DNA of 64,000 nt. It comes from Aminobacter aganoensis (GTDB taxonomy: Bacteria > Pseudomonadota > Alphaproteobacteria > Rhizobiales > Rhizobiaceae). Location: contig NZ_JACHOU010000003.1 of assembly GCF_014206975.1 (NCBI RefSeq), positions 248,001 to 312,000 on the forward strand. The letters are read 5' to 3'. Position 1 is the first letter of the stretch; every line of letters begins with the position of its first letter. The notes beneath the pieces are model-generated. The model saw nothing but the letters and a program-made list of their open reading frames with translations, was not told the DNA's origin and did no database searches. Shown here piece by piece: positions 9,008 through 18,090 of this stretch. A program made the translations under genes and the position numbers.

Positions 9008-9667
9008 ATGGACTTCAGCGTTGCCGCCCTGGGCGGCGCCTTTCCCCAGCTCCTGCCGGCCATGGGCACCAATCTGGCGATCTCCCTTGTCGCCATGCTT
9101 CTGGCCTTGATCGGCGGGACGACACTTACGATCCTGCGCACGCTTGGCATCATGCCGCTCAATGCAGCGATCGGCGTGGTGATCAGCTTCATACGGGGAA
9201 CACCGATCCTCGTGCAGATATTCCTGTTCTACTACGGCCTGCCGGCTCTCGGCCTCGACCTGTCGCCGATTCAGGCAGGCATCCTGGCCATCGCGTTCAA
9301 CAGCTCGATATTTATCACCGAGATCATGCGCGGGGGATTGTCCGGCATGGATTCCGGTCCTGTCGAAGCAGCGATCGCCCTCGGCATCAAAGGCAAGGTC
9401 ATCTGGACCAAGGTAATCCTGCCGCAGCTCTACATCCGCATCATGCCGCCGTTGGTCAACGAACTCACCACCATCGTCAAGGGCACAGCCCTGCTGTCGG
9501 TGATCACGGTGGTGGAAGTGTTGCGAACCGCGCAGCAGGTGGCCAACGCCTCCTTCAGGCCGCTCGAAACCCTGCTCGCCGCAGCGATCATCCTGTTTGC
9601 GGTGAACTTCGTCATCAGCCAGAGCGGCAGGATTCTGGAGACGCGCTTCGCCGCGCGCAGAGGATAA
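9008..9667 (+). CDS. Amino-acid ABC transporter permease (HisM/GlnP type), first
   Basis: The 219-residue inner-membrane protein has the HisMQ-type permease layout, with several hydrophobic helices. The conserved loop for contact with the ATPase contains EAAIALGIKGKVIWTKVILP, the EAA motif of importer permeases. FIRGTPILVQIFLFYYGLP is a strong family hallmark. GAAGGAAACCGACG lies before the ATG. It is followed four bases later by a second, related permease, so the channel is probably a heterodimer. Confidence 0.9.
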   Translation: MDFSVAALGGAFPQLLPAMGTNLAISLVAMLLALIGGTTLTILRTLGIMPLNAAIGVVISFIRGTPILVQIFLFYYGLPALGLDLSPIQAGILAIAFNSSIFITEIMRGGLSGMDSGPVEAAIALGIKGKVIWTKVILPQLYIRIMPPLVNELTTIVKGTALLSVITVVEVLRTAQQVANASFRPLETLLAAAIILFAVNFVISQSGRILETRFAARRG

Positions 9668-9671
9668 AGTC

Positions 9672-10394
9672 ATGGCCTTCGACTTTAATGTCATTCTCGA
9701 CAACTGGGCGCTTTTCGCGCGCGGCACATGGCTGACGATCGTCATCGCGGTCGCTGCCGTCGCAGCGGGGTTCCTGATCTCCATGCCGATCGCGCTGATG
9801 GCGCTGTCGCATCGCCGGACCTTGCGCTGGATCGCCACTGCATATGTCGAGTGGTTCCGCAACATCCCCTTCATCGTCGTGCTCTACCTGTTTTTCTACG
9901 GCCTGCCGTTCTTCAACCTTCGCCTGCCCGAAGCCATCGTCGGCACGATCGCGCTCGCCTTCTTTGCCAGTTCGTATTTCGCCGAGATCATCCGCGGCGC
10001 GATCCTCGCTGTGCCGAAGGGGCAGATGGAGGCGGCTCGGGCGATCGGCATGTCCTACTTCCAGGGCCTGTGGGAAATCGTGGCTCCACAGACCGTGCGC
10101 CTGTTGGTGCCGCCTTCGACCAACACCAGCATCTCGATGGTCAAGGAAACCTCGGTGCTCAGCGCGATTACCGTTGCGGAGCTGACCTACCAAGGGCTCG
10201 TCGTCCAGGGCGAAACCTTCGCCCCGTTCGAAGTCTTCCTGACCACCGCAGCCGTCTACTGGGTTGTCACCGCGATCTTTGCCCATTTCATGCACCGCGC
10301 GGAGAGGGCGTTTGGCGCCGCTCAGGGGGCTCACCAGGCGCGGAGCAGTCTGGCGGACAAGTATCTTTTGATCGGCGCACGGAGGCCGGCATGA
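9672..10394 (+). CDS. Amino-acid ABC transporter permease, second
   Basis: The 240-residue protein is a paralogue of the preceding permease. It carries EWFRNIPFIVVLYLFFYGLP, and an EAA loop reading MEAARAIGMSYFQGLWEIVA near residue 120. A hydrophilic tail of about 25 residues follows the last membrane helix. Its stop overlaps the ATG of the ATPase gene (ATGA), indicating translational coupling. With the first permease it would form the membrane channel of the importer. Confidence 0.9.
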   Translation: MAFDFNVILDNWALFARGTWLTIVIAVAAVAAGFLISMPIALMALSHRRTLRWIATAYVEWFRNIPFIVVLYLFFYGLPFFNLRLPEAIVGTIALAFFASSYFAEIIRGAILAVPKGQMEAARAIGMSYFQGLWEIVAPQTVRLLVPPSTNTSISMVKETSVLSAITVAELTYQGLVVQGETFAPFEVFLTTAAVYWVVTAIFAHFMHRAERAFGAAQGAHQARSSLADKYLLIGARRPA

Positions 10395-11212
10395 CCAAGA
10401 CCCTTCTCAAGGTATCTAATCTGGCCAAAAGCTTCGGTGGTGCGGTGGCTCTTCGCGATATCAGCTTCGATGTCGCGGCAGGCGAGGTCGTCTGTATTAT
10501 CGGTCCCAGCGGTTGCGGCAAGAGCACGCTCCTGCGCTGCATCAACCACCTCACCACGCCCGACAGCGGACTTGTTGAAGTTGCCGGCGCCTATATCGGC
10601 CGGGCGCGGAGGACGGACGGAAAGCTGCGGATGCAGTCGCATCGCGAGATCGACCGCATGCGTCCGAAGATGGGCTTCGTCTTTCAGCAGTTCAATCTGT
10701 GGCCGCATCTCAGCGTTCTGGAAAACCTCGTCAAGGGCCCCATCAAAGTCCAGAAACGACCACGGGCGGAAGCCGAAGAACAGGCGCTTGCGCTGTTGCA
10801 GCGGTTTGGGCTGCGGGACAAGGCTCATATGTTCCCCTCTTCGCTTTCAGGCGGCCAGAAGCAGCGCGTCGCGATCGCGCGTGCGCTGGCCATGGGACCG
10901 GAGCTGATGCTGTTCGACGAGCCGACCTCGGCGCTCGATCCTGAAATCGTCAAGGAAGTCCTATTGTTCCTTCGTGAACTCGCCGACTCCGGCATGACGA
11001 TGGTCATCGTCACCCATGAAATCGGCTTTGCGCGCCATGTCGCGGACCGGGTCGTCTTTCTCGACCGAGGCTACGTTGCCGAAGCCGGTCCGTCGAACGA
11101 CGTACTTTCCAACCCGACCAATCCTCGTCTGCGTGAATTCCTCTCGCAGATCACATCCGAACAACCGGCAAGCAATGTTTCGTCGCCTGCAGCCGAACAG
11201 CCAATCCACTGA
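10391..11212 (+). CDS. Amino-acid ABC transporter ATP-binding protein
   Basis: The 273-residue protein is a GlnQ/HisP-type ABC ATPase. Visible motifs are Walker A GPSGCGKST, Q-loop FVFQQFNLWPHLSV, signature LSGGQKQRVAIARALAM, Walker [15 protein letters not shown] and the switch histidine in VIVTHEIGFA. It has an insert of about a dozen residues between Walker A and the Q-loop compared with GlnQ (RARRTDGKLRMQSHREIDR). The start overlaps the upstream permease stop. It energises the importer formed by the two permeases. Confidence 0.93.
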   Translation: MTKTLLKVSNLAKSFGGAVALRDISFDVAAGEVVCIIGPSGCGKSTLLRCINHLTTPDSGLVEVAGAYIGRARRTDGKLRMQSHREIDRMRPKMGFVFQQFNLWPHLSVLENLVKGPIKVQKRPRAEAEEQALALLQRFGLRDKAHMFPSSLSGGQKQRVAIARALAMGPELMLFDEPTSALDPEIVKEVLLFLRELADSGMTMVIVTHEIGFARHVADRVVFLDRGYVAEAGPSNDVLSNPTNPRLREFLSQITSEQPASNVSSPAAEQPIH

Positions 11213-11225
11213 GAAGGACAGCGAA

Positions 11226-12239
11226 ATGACAGCACAGCTCACCTCCGCGCCCAAGCATGGCCATACAAGCATGCTCTATTCCAAGGTGCACACCGATCTC
11301 GACACGCTGGATGCGCATATCGCGTTCCTCGGCATCCCCTATGGCTCGGCCTACACCATCGACGAAGTGACCAATGACCAGACGCGTGCACCGACCGCCG
11401 TGCGCCAGGCGACCGACCGCGCCGTCCGCAACCTCGACAGGTACGATTTCGACGTCGGCGGGCCGCTGTACGACGACCGTGCCATCAAGGCGGTGGATTG
11501 CGGTGATGTCGTTGGCGATCCCAAGGATCCAGGCGCTCACTATCGCAATGCGGAAGCAGCGGTTCGCAAGATATTGGCCGCCGGCGCGCTGCCCCTGATC
11601 ATTGGTGGTGATCACGGCATCCCCATTCCGGTCCTGCGCGCGTATGACGATCAGGGCCCGATCACGCTGATCCAGATCGACGCGCATCTCGATTGGCGTG
11701 ACCAGATCAACGGCGTGCATGACGGCCTGTCCAGCCCGATCCGCCGTGCCTCGGAGATGGCCCATGTCAAGGACATCTTCCAGATCGGCATCCGCGCCCA
11801 GGGCACGGCGCGTCCGGAAGAATACGAAGCGGCCAAGGCCTACGGTTCCAACATCATCACCGCATACGAGTTGCACGACGTCGGCATGGACGCCATCCTT
11901 GACCGTATCCCCGATGGCGGCCGTTACTACATCACCATCGACGCCGACGGTATCGATCCTTCGGTGATGCCGGCCGTCGCCGGTCCCGCACTGGCTGGCG
12001 TGACCTACGCCCAGACCCGCAAGCTGCTGCACGGCTTGGTGAAGAAGGGCCGCGTCGTTGGCATGGACATCGTCGAGATCACGCCTTCCAAGGACGTCAA
12101 CCAGCTCACTGCGATCTCGGCCGGACGGTTCTTCGTCAACCTGATCGGCGCCGCGGTTCGCGCCGATTATTTCGGCACCAGATCGGAGCTCGAAGCGAAC
12201 ACTGCAAAGGCCGCAAAGCCGGCGCACGAAGTGGCCTGA
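11226..12239 (+). CDS. Ureohydrolase (agmatinase/arginase family)
   Basis: The 337-residue protein is a manganese-dependent ureohydrolase that would split urea from a guanidino compound. The metal-ligand motifs are LPLIIGGDHGIPIP (usually GGDHS), IQIDAHLDWRD and ITIDADGIDPS; all the Asp and His ligands are present. The Ser of GGDHS is Gly here, and the usual SFDIDGLDP is ITIDADGIDP, so it is not a textbook arginase. Members of this family include agmatinase, guanidinobutyrase and guanidinopropionase; the substrate cannot be read from sequence. It starts 13 bases after the ATPase gene and precedes an aspartase-like lyase. Confidence 0.85.
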   Translation: MTAQLTSAPKHGHTSMLYSKVHTDLDTLDAHIAFLGIPYGSAYTIDEVTNDQTRAPTAVRQATDRAVRNLDRYDFDVGGPLYDDRAIKAVDCGDVVGDPKDPGAHYRNAEAAVRKILAAGALPLIIGGDHGIPIPVLRAYDDQGPITLIQIDAHLDWRDQINGVHDGLSSPIRRASEMAHVKDIFQIGIRAQGTARPEEYEAAKAYGSNIITAYELHDVGMDAILDRIPDGGRYYITIDADGIDPSVMPAVAGPALAGVTYAQTRKLLHGLVKKGRVVGMDIVEITPSKDVNQLTAISAGRFFVNLIGAAVRADYFGTRSELEANTAKAAKPAHEVA

Positions 12240-12247
12240 GATCAATC

Positions 12248-13699
12248 ATGACCGGGCACGAAGACAATCGCTCGCGCACACGGCGCGAGCGCGATTCGCT
12301 GGGCGAACGGGATGTCCCCATTGACGCCTATTTTGGCATCCAGACGCTGCGGGCTGTCGAGAATTTCTCGCTTTCCGACATCGCGCTCAGCCACTTTCCG
12401 ACGCTGGTCCGCGCTCTGGCCATGGTCAAGAAGGCCGCGGCCATTTCCAACCATGTCGCAAGGCAGCTTCCCGAGCCGAAATTCGGGGCCATCGTCAGGG
12501 CATGCGACGACGTTATTGACGGACAGCTGATGAACCCGTTCGTCGTGGACGTCTTCCAAGGCGGCGCCGGCACCTCAAGCAACATGAATGCCAACGAGGT
12601 GATTGCCAATCGCGCGCTCGAGCATCTGGGGCGACCAAAGGGCGAATACGAGACGATCCATCCCAACGACGATGTGAACATGTCTCAGTCGACCAACGAC
12701 GTCTATCCGACCGCGGTTCGGCTGGCGCTGGTGCTCAGCTGCTCCGACCTTCAGACCGCCTTGGCCAAGCTGATCTCTGCCTTCGAGGTGAAGGGGCGCG
12801 AGTTCTCGACAACGGTCAAGATTGGTCGCACCCAGCTGCAGGATGCTGTCCCGATCACTCTTGGCCAGGAATTCGAAGCCTTTGCCGCGACACTGAGGGA
12901 AGATACAGCCCGGCTGGAGGAGGTTGCCTCGTTCTTCCAGGAAGTGAACCTTGGCGGAACCGCCGTTGGCACCCGGATCAATGCTTCACGCGCCTATGCC
13001 GAACGGGCCATCGTCGAGCTGTCGAAGATATCAGGCCTTGAGTTGAAGGCCGCCAGCAACCTTCTGGAGGCGAGCTGGGACACCGGTGCCTTCGTGACAT
13101 TCTCCGGCATCTTGCGACGGATCGCGGTCAAGCTTTCCAAGATTGCCAACGATCTGAGGCTGCTCTCGAGCGGGCCGCGCAGTGGACTTGGCGAAATCCG
13201 CCTGCCGGCGGTCCAGCCCGGATCGTCGATCATGCCCGGCAAGGTCAACCCGGTCATTCCCGAGTCCGTCAATCAGGTATGTTACCAGGTCATCGGTAAC
13301 GACCTCGCCGTCACCATGGCCGCTGAGGGCGGACAGCTGCAGCTCAACGCGTTCGAGCCGCTGATCGTTTACAACCTGCTGACTTCAATGCGCCTGCTCG
13401 GGCGGGCCATGACAAATCTTGCCGAGCGATGCGTGGCGGGTATCGAGGCGGATGTCGAACGTTGCCGCGCCGGGGCCCAAGGCAGCATCTCGCTGGCTAC
13501 CGCACTCGTGCCGGTGGTCGGCTATGCCAAGGCCGCCGATATCGCCAAGCAGGCGCTTGCGTCCGGCCGGACCGTCAAGGAGGTCGCGGTGTCGCTCGGC
13601 CTGGATGCCGTCGCACTGGACGTCCTGCTCGATCCCCTGAGCATGGCCGTGCCGCACGAAATTCCAAGCGAGGGGCTGATCAATGCAAATGCCGGCTAA
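12248..13699 (+). CDS. Aspartate ammonia-lyase (aspartase/fumarase superfamily)
   Basis: The 483-residue protein belongs to the class II fumarase/aspartase superfamily, which eliminates ammonia or water to leave fumarate. Its signatures are [50 protein letters not shown] and the mobile catalytic loop [11 protein letters not shown]. Neighbouring transporter and asparaginase genes favour aspartate over malate as substrate. The gene starts eight bases after the ureohydrolase stop and overlaps the next gene by 17 bases. A second member with 40 to 60 percent apparent similarity by eye sits at 35655. Confidence 0.87.
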   Translation: MTGHEDNRSRTRRERDSLGERDVPIDAYFGIQTLRAVENFSLSDIALSHFPTLVRALAMVKKAAAISNHVARQLPEPKFGAIVRACDDVIDGQLMNPFVVDVFQGGAGTSSNMNANEVIANRALEHLGRPKGEYETIHPNDDVNMSQSTNDVYPTAVRLALVLSCSDLQTALAKLISAFEVKGREFSTTVKIGRTQLQDAVPITLGQEFEAFAATLREDTARLEEVASFFQEVNLGGTAVGTRINASRAYAERAIVELSKISGLELKAASNLLEASWDTGAFVTFSGILRRIAVKLSKIANDLRLLSSGPRSGLGEIRLPAVQPGSSIMPGKVNPVIPESVNQVCYQVIGNDLAVTMAAEGGQLQLNAFEPLIVYNLLTSMRLLGRAMTNLAERCVAGIEADVERCRAGAQGSISLATALVPVVGYAKAADIAKQALASGRTVKEVAVSLGLDAVALDVLLDPLSMAVPHEIPSEGLINANAG

Positions 13700-14438
13700 A
13701 GCATCCGATGCCGCGGTTTTGATGCGCTCGGTCAGCAAATGGTACGGACAGTTCCAGGTGCTCAAAGACATCGATTTCGACGTGGCCAAGGGCGAGCGCG
13801 TGGTCATCTGCGGCCCGTCGGGGTCCGGCAAATCGACATTGATCCGCTGTCTCAACCGCCTCGAGCAGTATCAGAGCGGCCAGGTCGTCGTCGACGGCAT
13901 CGCGCTTACTGACGATGCAAGGTCGGTGGATGAGGTGCGTCGAGAAGTTGGAATGGTCTTCCAGCACTTCAATCTCTTTCCTCACCTGACTATCCTCGAA
14001 AACTGCACGCTTGCGCCGATGTCGGTGCGCGGTTTTAGCCGAAAGGCCGCCAATGAAACCGCCATGCGATATCTCTCGCGCGTCAGGATCTCGGATCACG
14101 CGCACAAGTACCCCTCGCAGATTTCCGGTGGGCAGCAGCAGCGCGCCGCGATTGCGCGATCCCTTTGCATGAACCCGAAGGTGATGCTTTTTGACGAACC
14201 GACGTCCGCGCTCGACCCGGAAATGGTGACGGAGGTTCTCGACACGATGGTGGGCCTGGCCGAAGAAGGCATGACCATGATCTGCGTCACCCATGAGATG
14301 GGGTTTGCGCGCCGTGTCGCCGACCGTGTCATCTTCATGGATCGCGGCCAGATCGTCGAAAGCGCCGAACCATCTGTCTTCTTCGACGCGCCGAAGCACG
14401 CCCGCACGCGGCTTTTCCTCAGTCAGATCCTGCACTAG
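13683..14438 (+). CDS. Second amino-acid ABC transporter ATP-binding protein (GlnQ-like)
   Basis: The 251-residue protein is a compact GlnQ-type ATPase. Motifs are Walker [20 protein letters not shown]-loop [13 protein letters not shown], signature [15 protein letters not shown], Walker [17 protein letters not shown] and [17 protein letters not shown]. It is the second ATPase in the same operon as a complete importer, yet no second pair of permeases is present. It may serve the same permeases under other conditions or a transporter encoded elsewhere. The ATG lies inside the end of the lyase gene, so the two are probably translationally coupled. Confidence 0.92.
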   Translation: MQMPAKASDAAVLMRSVSKWYGQFQVLKDIDFDVAKGERVVICGPSGSGKSTLIRCLNRLEQYQSGQVVVDGIALTDDARSVDEVRREVGMVFQHFNLFPHLTILENCTLAPMSVRGFSRKAANETAMRYLSRVRISDHAHKYPSQISGGQQQRAAIARSLCMNPKVMLFDEPTSALDPEMVTEVLDTMVGLAEEGMTMICVTHEMGFARRVADRVIFMDRGQIVESAEPSVFFDAPKHARTRLFLSQILH

Positions 14439-14447
14439 GCGAGGGCA

Positions 14448-15446
14448 ATGAAAACAGATCGAAGGAGCGGGCAAAAGGTCTTGGTCGTCTCGACGGGCGG
14501 CACCATTGCCTCGCGTTACGATCCGGACGAAAACGCCTTGATAAGCGTTGCCACCGGTGAGGAATTGCTGTCGACGCTCGGTATGCTCGCGCCTGACGTG
14601 GATGTTGTCGTTGAGGAGTTCAGCAATGTCGGCAGCAACCGCATCGACCTAAATACGTCGTTCCGCCTGGCACGCCAGATCGACAAATGGCTCAGGGACG
14701 ACACGATCAGCGGATGTGTTGTCACCCACGGCACCGATACGCTGGAGGAAAGTGCCTTCCTCGCTGGCCTTGTCGTTTCGTCACCCAAACCGGTCGCCTT
14801 CACCGGTGCTCAGCGTGGCGCCGACCAGCCCGATGCGGACGGACCCCGTAACCTTGCAGATGCCATCGCCGTGGCTGCGTCGCCCGATGCCCGCGACCTC
14901 GGTTCGCTGGTCGTGTTCGCTGGCAAGGTGCTGGCCGCCATAGATGCCACCAAGGTGCATACCTCGCGCTTGGCGGCATACGATTCAAGCGCTTTCGGGC
15001 CGCTGGGAGAGGTCGACCACGGTGCGGTCCTGATCACCAGGCGGCTTTCGGGCTATCCGAGAATCAAGGCCGAACTTATCGAGCCACGCGTCGATCTGAT
15101 TACTCTTGCGATGGGGGCTGACAGCCGCCTGTTTGACGCCGCAGTGGCGTCGGGCGCTCGCGGCATAGTGCTCGAGGCATTCGGCCGCGGCAACGCTACT
15201 CCTGCGGTGGTCGCAGCGGTGGCCCGGGCAAGCCAAAAGGGCATTGTCACTGTTGTCGCTTCCCGCTGTCCCGAAGGCCGGGTGCTCCCGCTTTATGGCG
15301 ACGGTGGCGGACGGGACCTTGAGGATGCCGGGGCGTTTTTTGCCGGGCGCCTGCGGGGCCCGAAGGCGCGGGTCCTGTTGTGCTTGGCGTTGGCCAACAA
15401 ACCGATGGGAGAGATCGCTGATCTCTTCGAACAGTTTGGCAGGTAG
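14448..15446 (+). CDS. L-asparaginase
   Basis: The 332-residue protein is a bacterial asparaginase/glutaminase, hydrolysing asparagine to aspartate and ammonia. Both catalytic signatures are present: VVSTGGTIASRYDPD with the nucleophilic Thr near residue 18, and VVTHGTDTLEESAFLAG with the Thr-Asp pair near residue 95. GAQRGADQPDADGPRNLADA is also typical. There is no signal peptide, so it acts in the cytoplasm. Its place after the aspartase-like gene suggests a pathway from imported asparagine to aspartate to fumarate. The ATG lies nine bases after the ATPase stop. It is the last gene of the operon. Confidence 0.92.
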   Translation: MKTDRRSGQKVLVVSTGGTIASRYDPDENALISVATGEELLSTLGMLAPDVDVVVEEFSNVGSNRIDLNTSFRLARQIDKWLRDDTISGCVVTHGTDTLEESAFLAGLVVSSPKPVAFTGAQRGADQPDADGPRNLADAIAVAASPDARDLGSLVVFAGKVLAAIDATKVHTSRLAAYDSSAFGPLGEVDHGAVLITRRLSGYPRIKAELIEPRVDLITLAMGADSRLFDAAVASGARGIVLEAFGRGNATPAVVAAVARASQKGIVTVVASRCPEGRVLPLYGDGGGRDLEDAGAFFAGRLRGPKARVLLCLALANKPMGEIADLFEQFGR

Positions 15447-15886
15447 CTTCGAAGAACAATGCAAAGGATCCAAGGCAGGCGGACTCATCGCTGATCAGTA
15501 CCCGCAAGGGACGCTTCCTCAGAAGCGAAGGAGTGAAGCCTTGCCCAGCTGCAGCGCTACTTTCCCTGCCGTCACAGGAGATGGGGAAGCACAGAGCGTT
15601 TTGAACTGCGCGCTAAAGGTCGAGAAGGTCAGGATGAACCGTTGAACGTTTTATGCAGCGCGACTCTAGGGCGTCCAGGCAAGGATTTTGCAGCATCGTT
15701 GGGCGCGTTGGGGCTGGAGTTTATCCTGATGAATGCGCGCCGCTTTTGCTCGGCCTTTGTTGTGGCTAGCGGCTGTTTGGCACGTCACTTGTCGAACGAT
15801 CTGGCAACTGGGCCTGCATCAGGATTCTTGAGTTACTGGTTCGGAAAAGGTGTTTTGTAATTTTACGCAGGGGGTTCAACGTCAGC
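15447..15886. other. Intergenic region, left part of an AT-richer island
   Basis: This 440-base stretch follows the asparaginase gene. It contains one plus-strand open frame of 72 codons (15642-15860) with no recognisable domain and no clear ribosome site, which I do not call. Base composition drops towards AT from about 15850 onward, marking the edge of the island that holds the J-domain-like gene and the transposase remnant. Confidence 0.4.
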
Positions 15887-16171
15887 GTGGATTATTTCGA
15901 GCTTCGAGTCAAAGTGATGACAGGTACAGCTTTATACGAGGTCTTAGGTGTTGGACGCAATGCAACGCCCGATGAAATAAATAACGCTTATGTAGAAAAA
16001 GTTTCAAATCTGCCCAATTGTGGAATAAGTGGTCTGATAGTGAAGGTTTTTGGTCTGAAATATCACTTTGATTATGCGTATAGCGTGCTCGGAAATGCAT
16101 CAAAACGAAGTTTATATGATGCTGAACCAGACAAATTTGATTCTGCGACGCCAAATTATCTCGGGTTCTAG
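15887..16171 (+). CDS. Degenerate J-domain (DnaJ-like) small protein
   Basis: The 94-residue product contains a recognisable J-domain frame: ALYEVLGVGRNATPDEINNA for helices I and II (about residues 14-33), and FDYAYSVLGNASKRSLYD for helix III (about residues 65-82). The loop that should carry the Hsp70-stimulating His-Pro-Asp is replaced by SNLPNCGISGLIVKV, so HPD is missing. It would not be expected to activate DnaK in the classical way. The GTG start at 15887 has an AGGGG about 12 bases upstream; an ATG at 15917 is an alternative. The gene is AT-rich compared with its neighbours and sits beside a broken transposase, which points to acquisition by transfer. Confidence 0.5.
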   Translation: MDYFELRVKVMTGTALYEVLGVGRNATPDEINNAYVEKVSNLPNCGISGLIVKVFGLKYHFDYAYSVLGNASKRSLYDAEPDKFDSATPNYLGF

Positions 16172-16211
16172 AAGAGGATAGCAGGATAAAGCGCCTAATT
16201 GGAGAGCGAAT

Positions 16212-16382
16212 ATGATTTCTATGAAGCCCGGTGATGACGAGATTCTGGCATCAGCTGGCAAGCGTGCTTGCAAAAAGGGTCCGTCAAATCGCAGAAAAGT
16301 CCAAGTCGTAGGAAGTATAACTGCGAGAATACACAGGCGAATTAGGGTGATGTTTTTAGAAATTAAAGCTGTTTTCAGATAG
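16212..16382 (+). CDS. Hypothetical small basic protein
   Basis: A 56-codon open frame starts at an ATG preceded by GGAGAG at suitable spacing, 40 bases after the J-domain-like gene. The product (starting MISMKPGDDEILASAGKR) is rich in Lys and Arg and shows no domain I recognise. Codon use is AT-rich like the gene before it. Its only support is the ribosome site and the position, and it may be spurious. Confidence 0.2.
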   Translation: MISMKPGDDEILASAGKRACKKGPSNRRKVQVVGSITARIHRRIRVMFLEIKAVFR

Positions 16383-16740
16383 GTACGTTGAGATCAATAG
16401 TAGTCCAAAGAATCTATCATAAATCTGCATCTTCTTCGTGTTCCCCGCAATACGAGACCAAGCTGCCAGACTTCGTCGTGGCCTGTGCGGTACCTTCAAA
16501 TGACGACCCCATAACCTCTTAACTCGGCGAAGACATGCTCGACGTGCGAGTGGCCCTTCGACCTGACATTGTTGGCGCGCCGGGTGGTTCGGGGATCGGC
16601 CTGCCGTTCGGTTCCTGCGATGGAGCCGCCGACAAAGCCTTGCTTCTCCATGAAGTCTTATTGGTCCCCGACCTGCAGGCTGTGTCGGCCCCGACACTGT
16701 TGGTCTTGTCCAGTGGGCCTTGGCGCAGTCTTGCTATTCT
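16383..16740 (-). pseudogene. IS5-family transposase remnant (C-terminal part, frameshifted)
   Basis: Read on the minus strand, this segment carries pieces of an IS5-type DDE transposase in different frames. One piece reads ADTACRSGTNK, a form of the ADTAYRS block. After a frame change come EKQGFVGGSIAGTERQADP and then RRANNVRSKGHSHVEHVFAE, matching the conserved RRxN-x-SK-x-R-x-RVEHVFA block that carries the last catalytic Glu. A stop codon follows shortly after and the tail is scrambled. No intact ends or target duplication were found. It is a dead fragment marking past insertion in this AT-rich patch. Confidence 0.65.
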
Positions 16741-16956
16741 CGCGGGCCGCCGCGCCTAAAGCAAGCCGGTCAGCTTTTCAGCCTCCAACAAGTTCGCAAA
16801 TAAGGAGGCGAAGGTTAAGAATTCCGATCTTTTGGATTGGAAATATATCGTTGCTAGCTCTGATCCTGAATGATGGTCTTCTCAGAAGACAGATGGGGAT
16901 CCGTACCCGCTCATCCTCAATCATTCAAATAATATTTGAAAGGGTAGAAAACAAGT

Positions 16957-18057
16957 ATGAAAATCAAGGATATCCGGGTCAGCATCCACGCTTTCAAGAA
17001 CTTCGTCCCGATCATCAACAAGCCTATCGAGGATGACTATCGCATCATATGCGAGATCGAAACCGACGACGGGCACGTAGGCTTCGGCATGGCGTCGCGG
17101 TTTCTCTGGCACGGCGTGGCCGGTATCGTCGCCCATCACATCGCCCCGGCCATCATGGGCATGGACCCACGCGACCTCGAACTGGTCCATGCCCGATTGC
17201 AGCCGATCCTTTCGGAACGCGGTCAGATGACTGGCATCAATCTTTCTGCATCGTCGTGTGTCGACCTGGCGTTGTGGGACCTTATCGGCAAGCAGAGTGG
17301 CCGCACCGTCGCGCAACTGCTGGGCGGACACAAGGACTACGCCGACGCCTATGTGACCTATGGGTTCCTCGCCTATAGCACGGACGAGTTGATCGAGATG
17401 GCGCGCCGCTTGATCGGCAAGGGGCACACACGGCTCAAGATGCTCGTGGGTTCCAAGGGCGGCGTGGTTGAGGATGCTCGGCGTGTGCGCATGGTACGCG
17501 AAGCGATCGGCGACGACATCCTGCTTGCGGTCGATGCTAACGAGAGCCTCAACGCCGAAAACGCGATGCGCCTGTGTCCGATGATACAGGATTACAACAT
17601 CGCCTGGTTCGAAGATCCGCTGCGCCGGGTCGATGCTCGCGACCTCGGCATGCTGCGCAAGCGCACGACGATCCCGTTCTCGGCCGGCCAAATGGATGGC
17701 CATGTGCTTCGCTTTCGGGAGTGGGTGGAGCACGATGCCATAGACATCTTCATGCCCAACAGCATGTACAATGGCGGTATGACGGAGACCCGCAGGGTCG
17801 CCCATCTTGCCCAGGCCTACAACAAGCCTTTGTCCGACGCCGGCGGCGGCGGCATCTGGTGCCTGCATCACGTAGCCGGCTTCCGCAACGGCACATTGGC
17901 AGAAATCCATCTCGGGTCGGAGCAGGTCGAGGAACAGATGTTCATCGACGCGCCCAAGGCGGAGAACGGTCGGGTCGCCATTCCGAACGCGCCCGGCTTC
18001 GGCGTCACTCTCAACCGCGAAAGGCTCAAGGAAACGCTCGTCCAGAAGTACCTTTAG
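16957..18057 (+). CDS. Enolase-superfamily protein (mandelate racemase/muconate lactonizing type)
   Basis: The 366-residue protein has the two-domain enolase-superfamily fold: an N-terminal capping domain to about residue 130, then a TIM barrel. Metal ligands Asp in ILLAVDANES and Glu in YNIAWFEDPLR are present. Two usual active-site positions look changed: the KxK motif appears as LKMLVG, keeping one Lys, and the third acidic metal ligand falls in IPFSAGQMDG, with Gln where Glu is usual. The tail GGGIWCLHHVAGF supplies the His expected on the other face. With the TRAP transporter and a hydroxyacid dehydrogenase following, a sugar-acid dehydratase or racemase role is the simplest guess. The reaction itself is not readable. 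Confidence 0.8.
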   Translation: MKIKDIRVSIHAFKNFVPIINKPIEDDYRIICEIETDDGHVGFGMASRFLWHGVAGIVAHHIAPAIMGMDPRDLELVHARLQPILSERGQMTGINLSASSCVDLALWDLIGKQSGRTVAQLLGGHKDYADAYVTYGFLAYSTDELIEMARRLIGKGHTRLKMLVGSKGGVVEDARRVRMVREAIGDDILLAVDANESLNAENAMRLCPMIQDYNIAWFEDPLRRVDARDLGMLRKRTTIPFSAGQMDGHVLRFREWVEHDAIDIFMPNSMYNGGMTETRRVAHLAQAYNKPLSDAGGGGIWCLHHVAGFRNGTLAEIHLGSEQVEEQMFIDAPKAENGRVAIPNAPGFGVTLNRERLKETLVQKYL

Positions 18058-18090
18058 ACATTTCAAGAAAGCAAAAAATGGGGAACTGAA

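Noticed and set aside
15642-15860. 72-codon open frame after asparaginase
   Set aside because: No ribosome site, no domain and biased composition; not supported as a gene.
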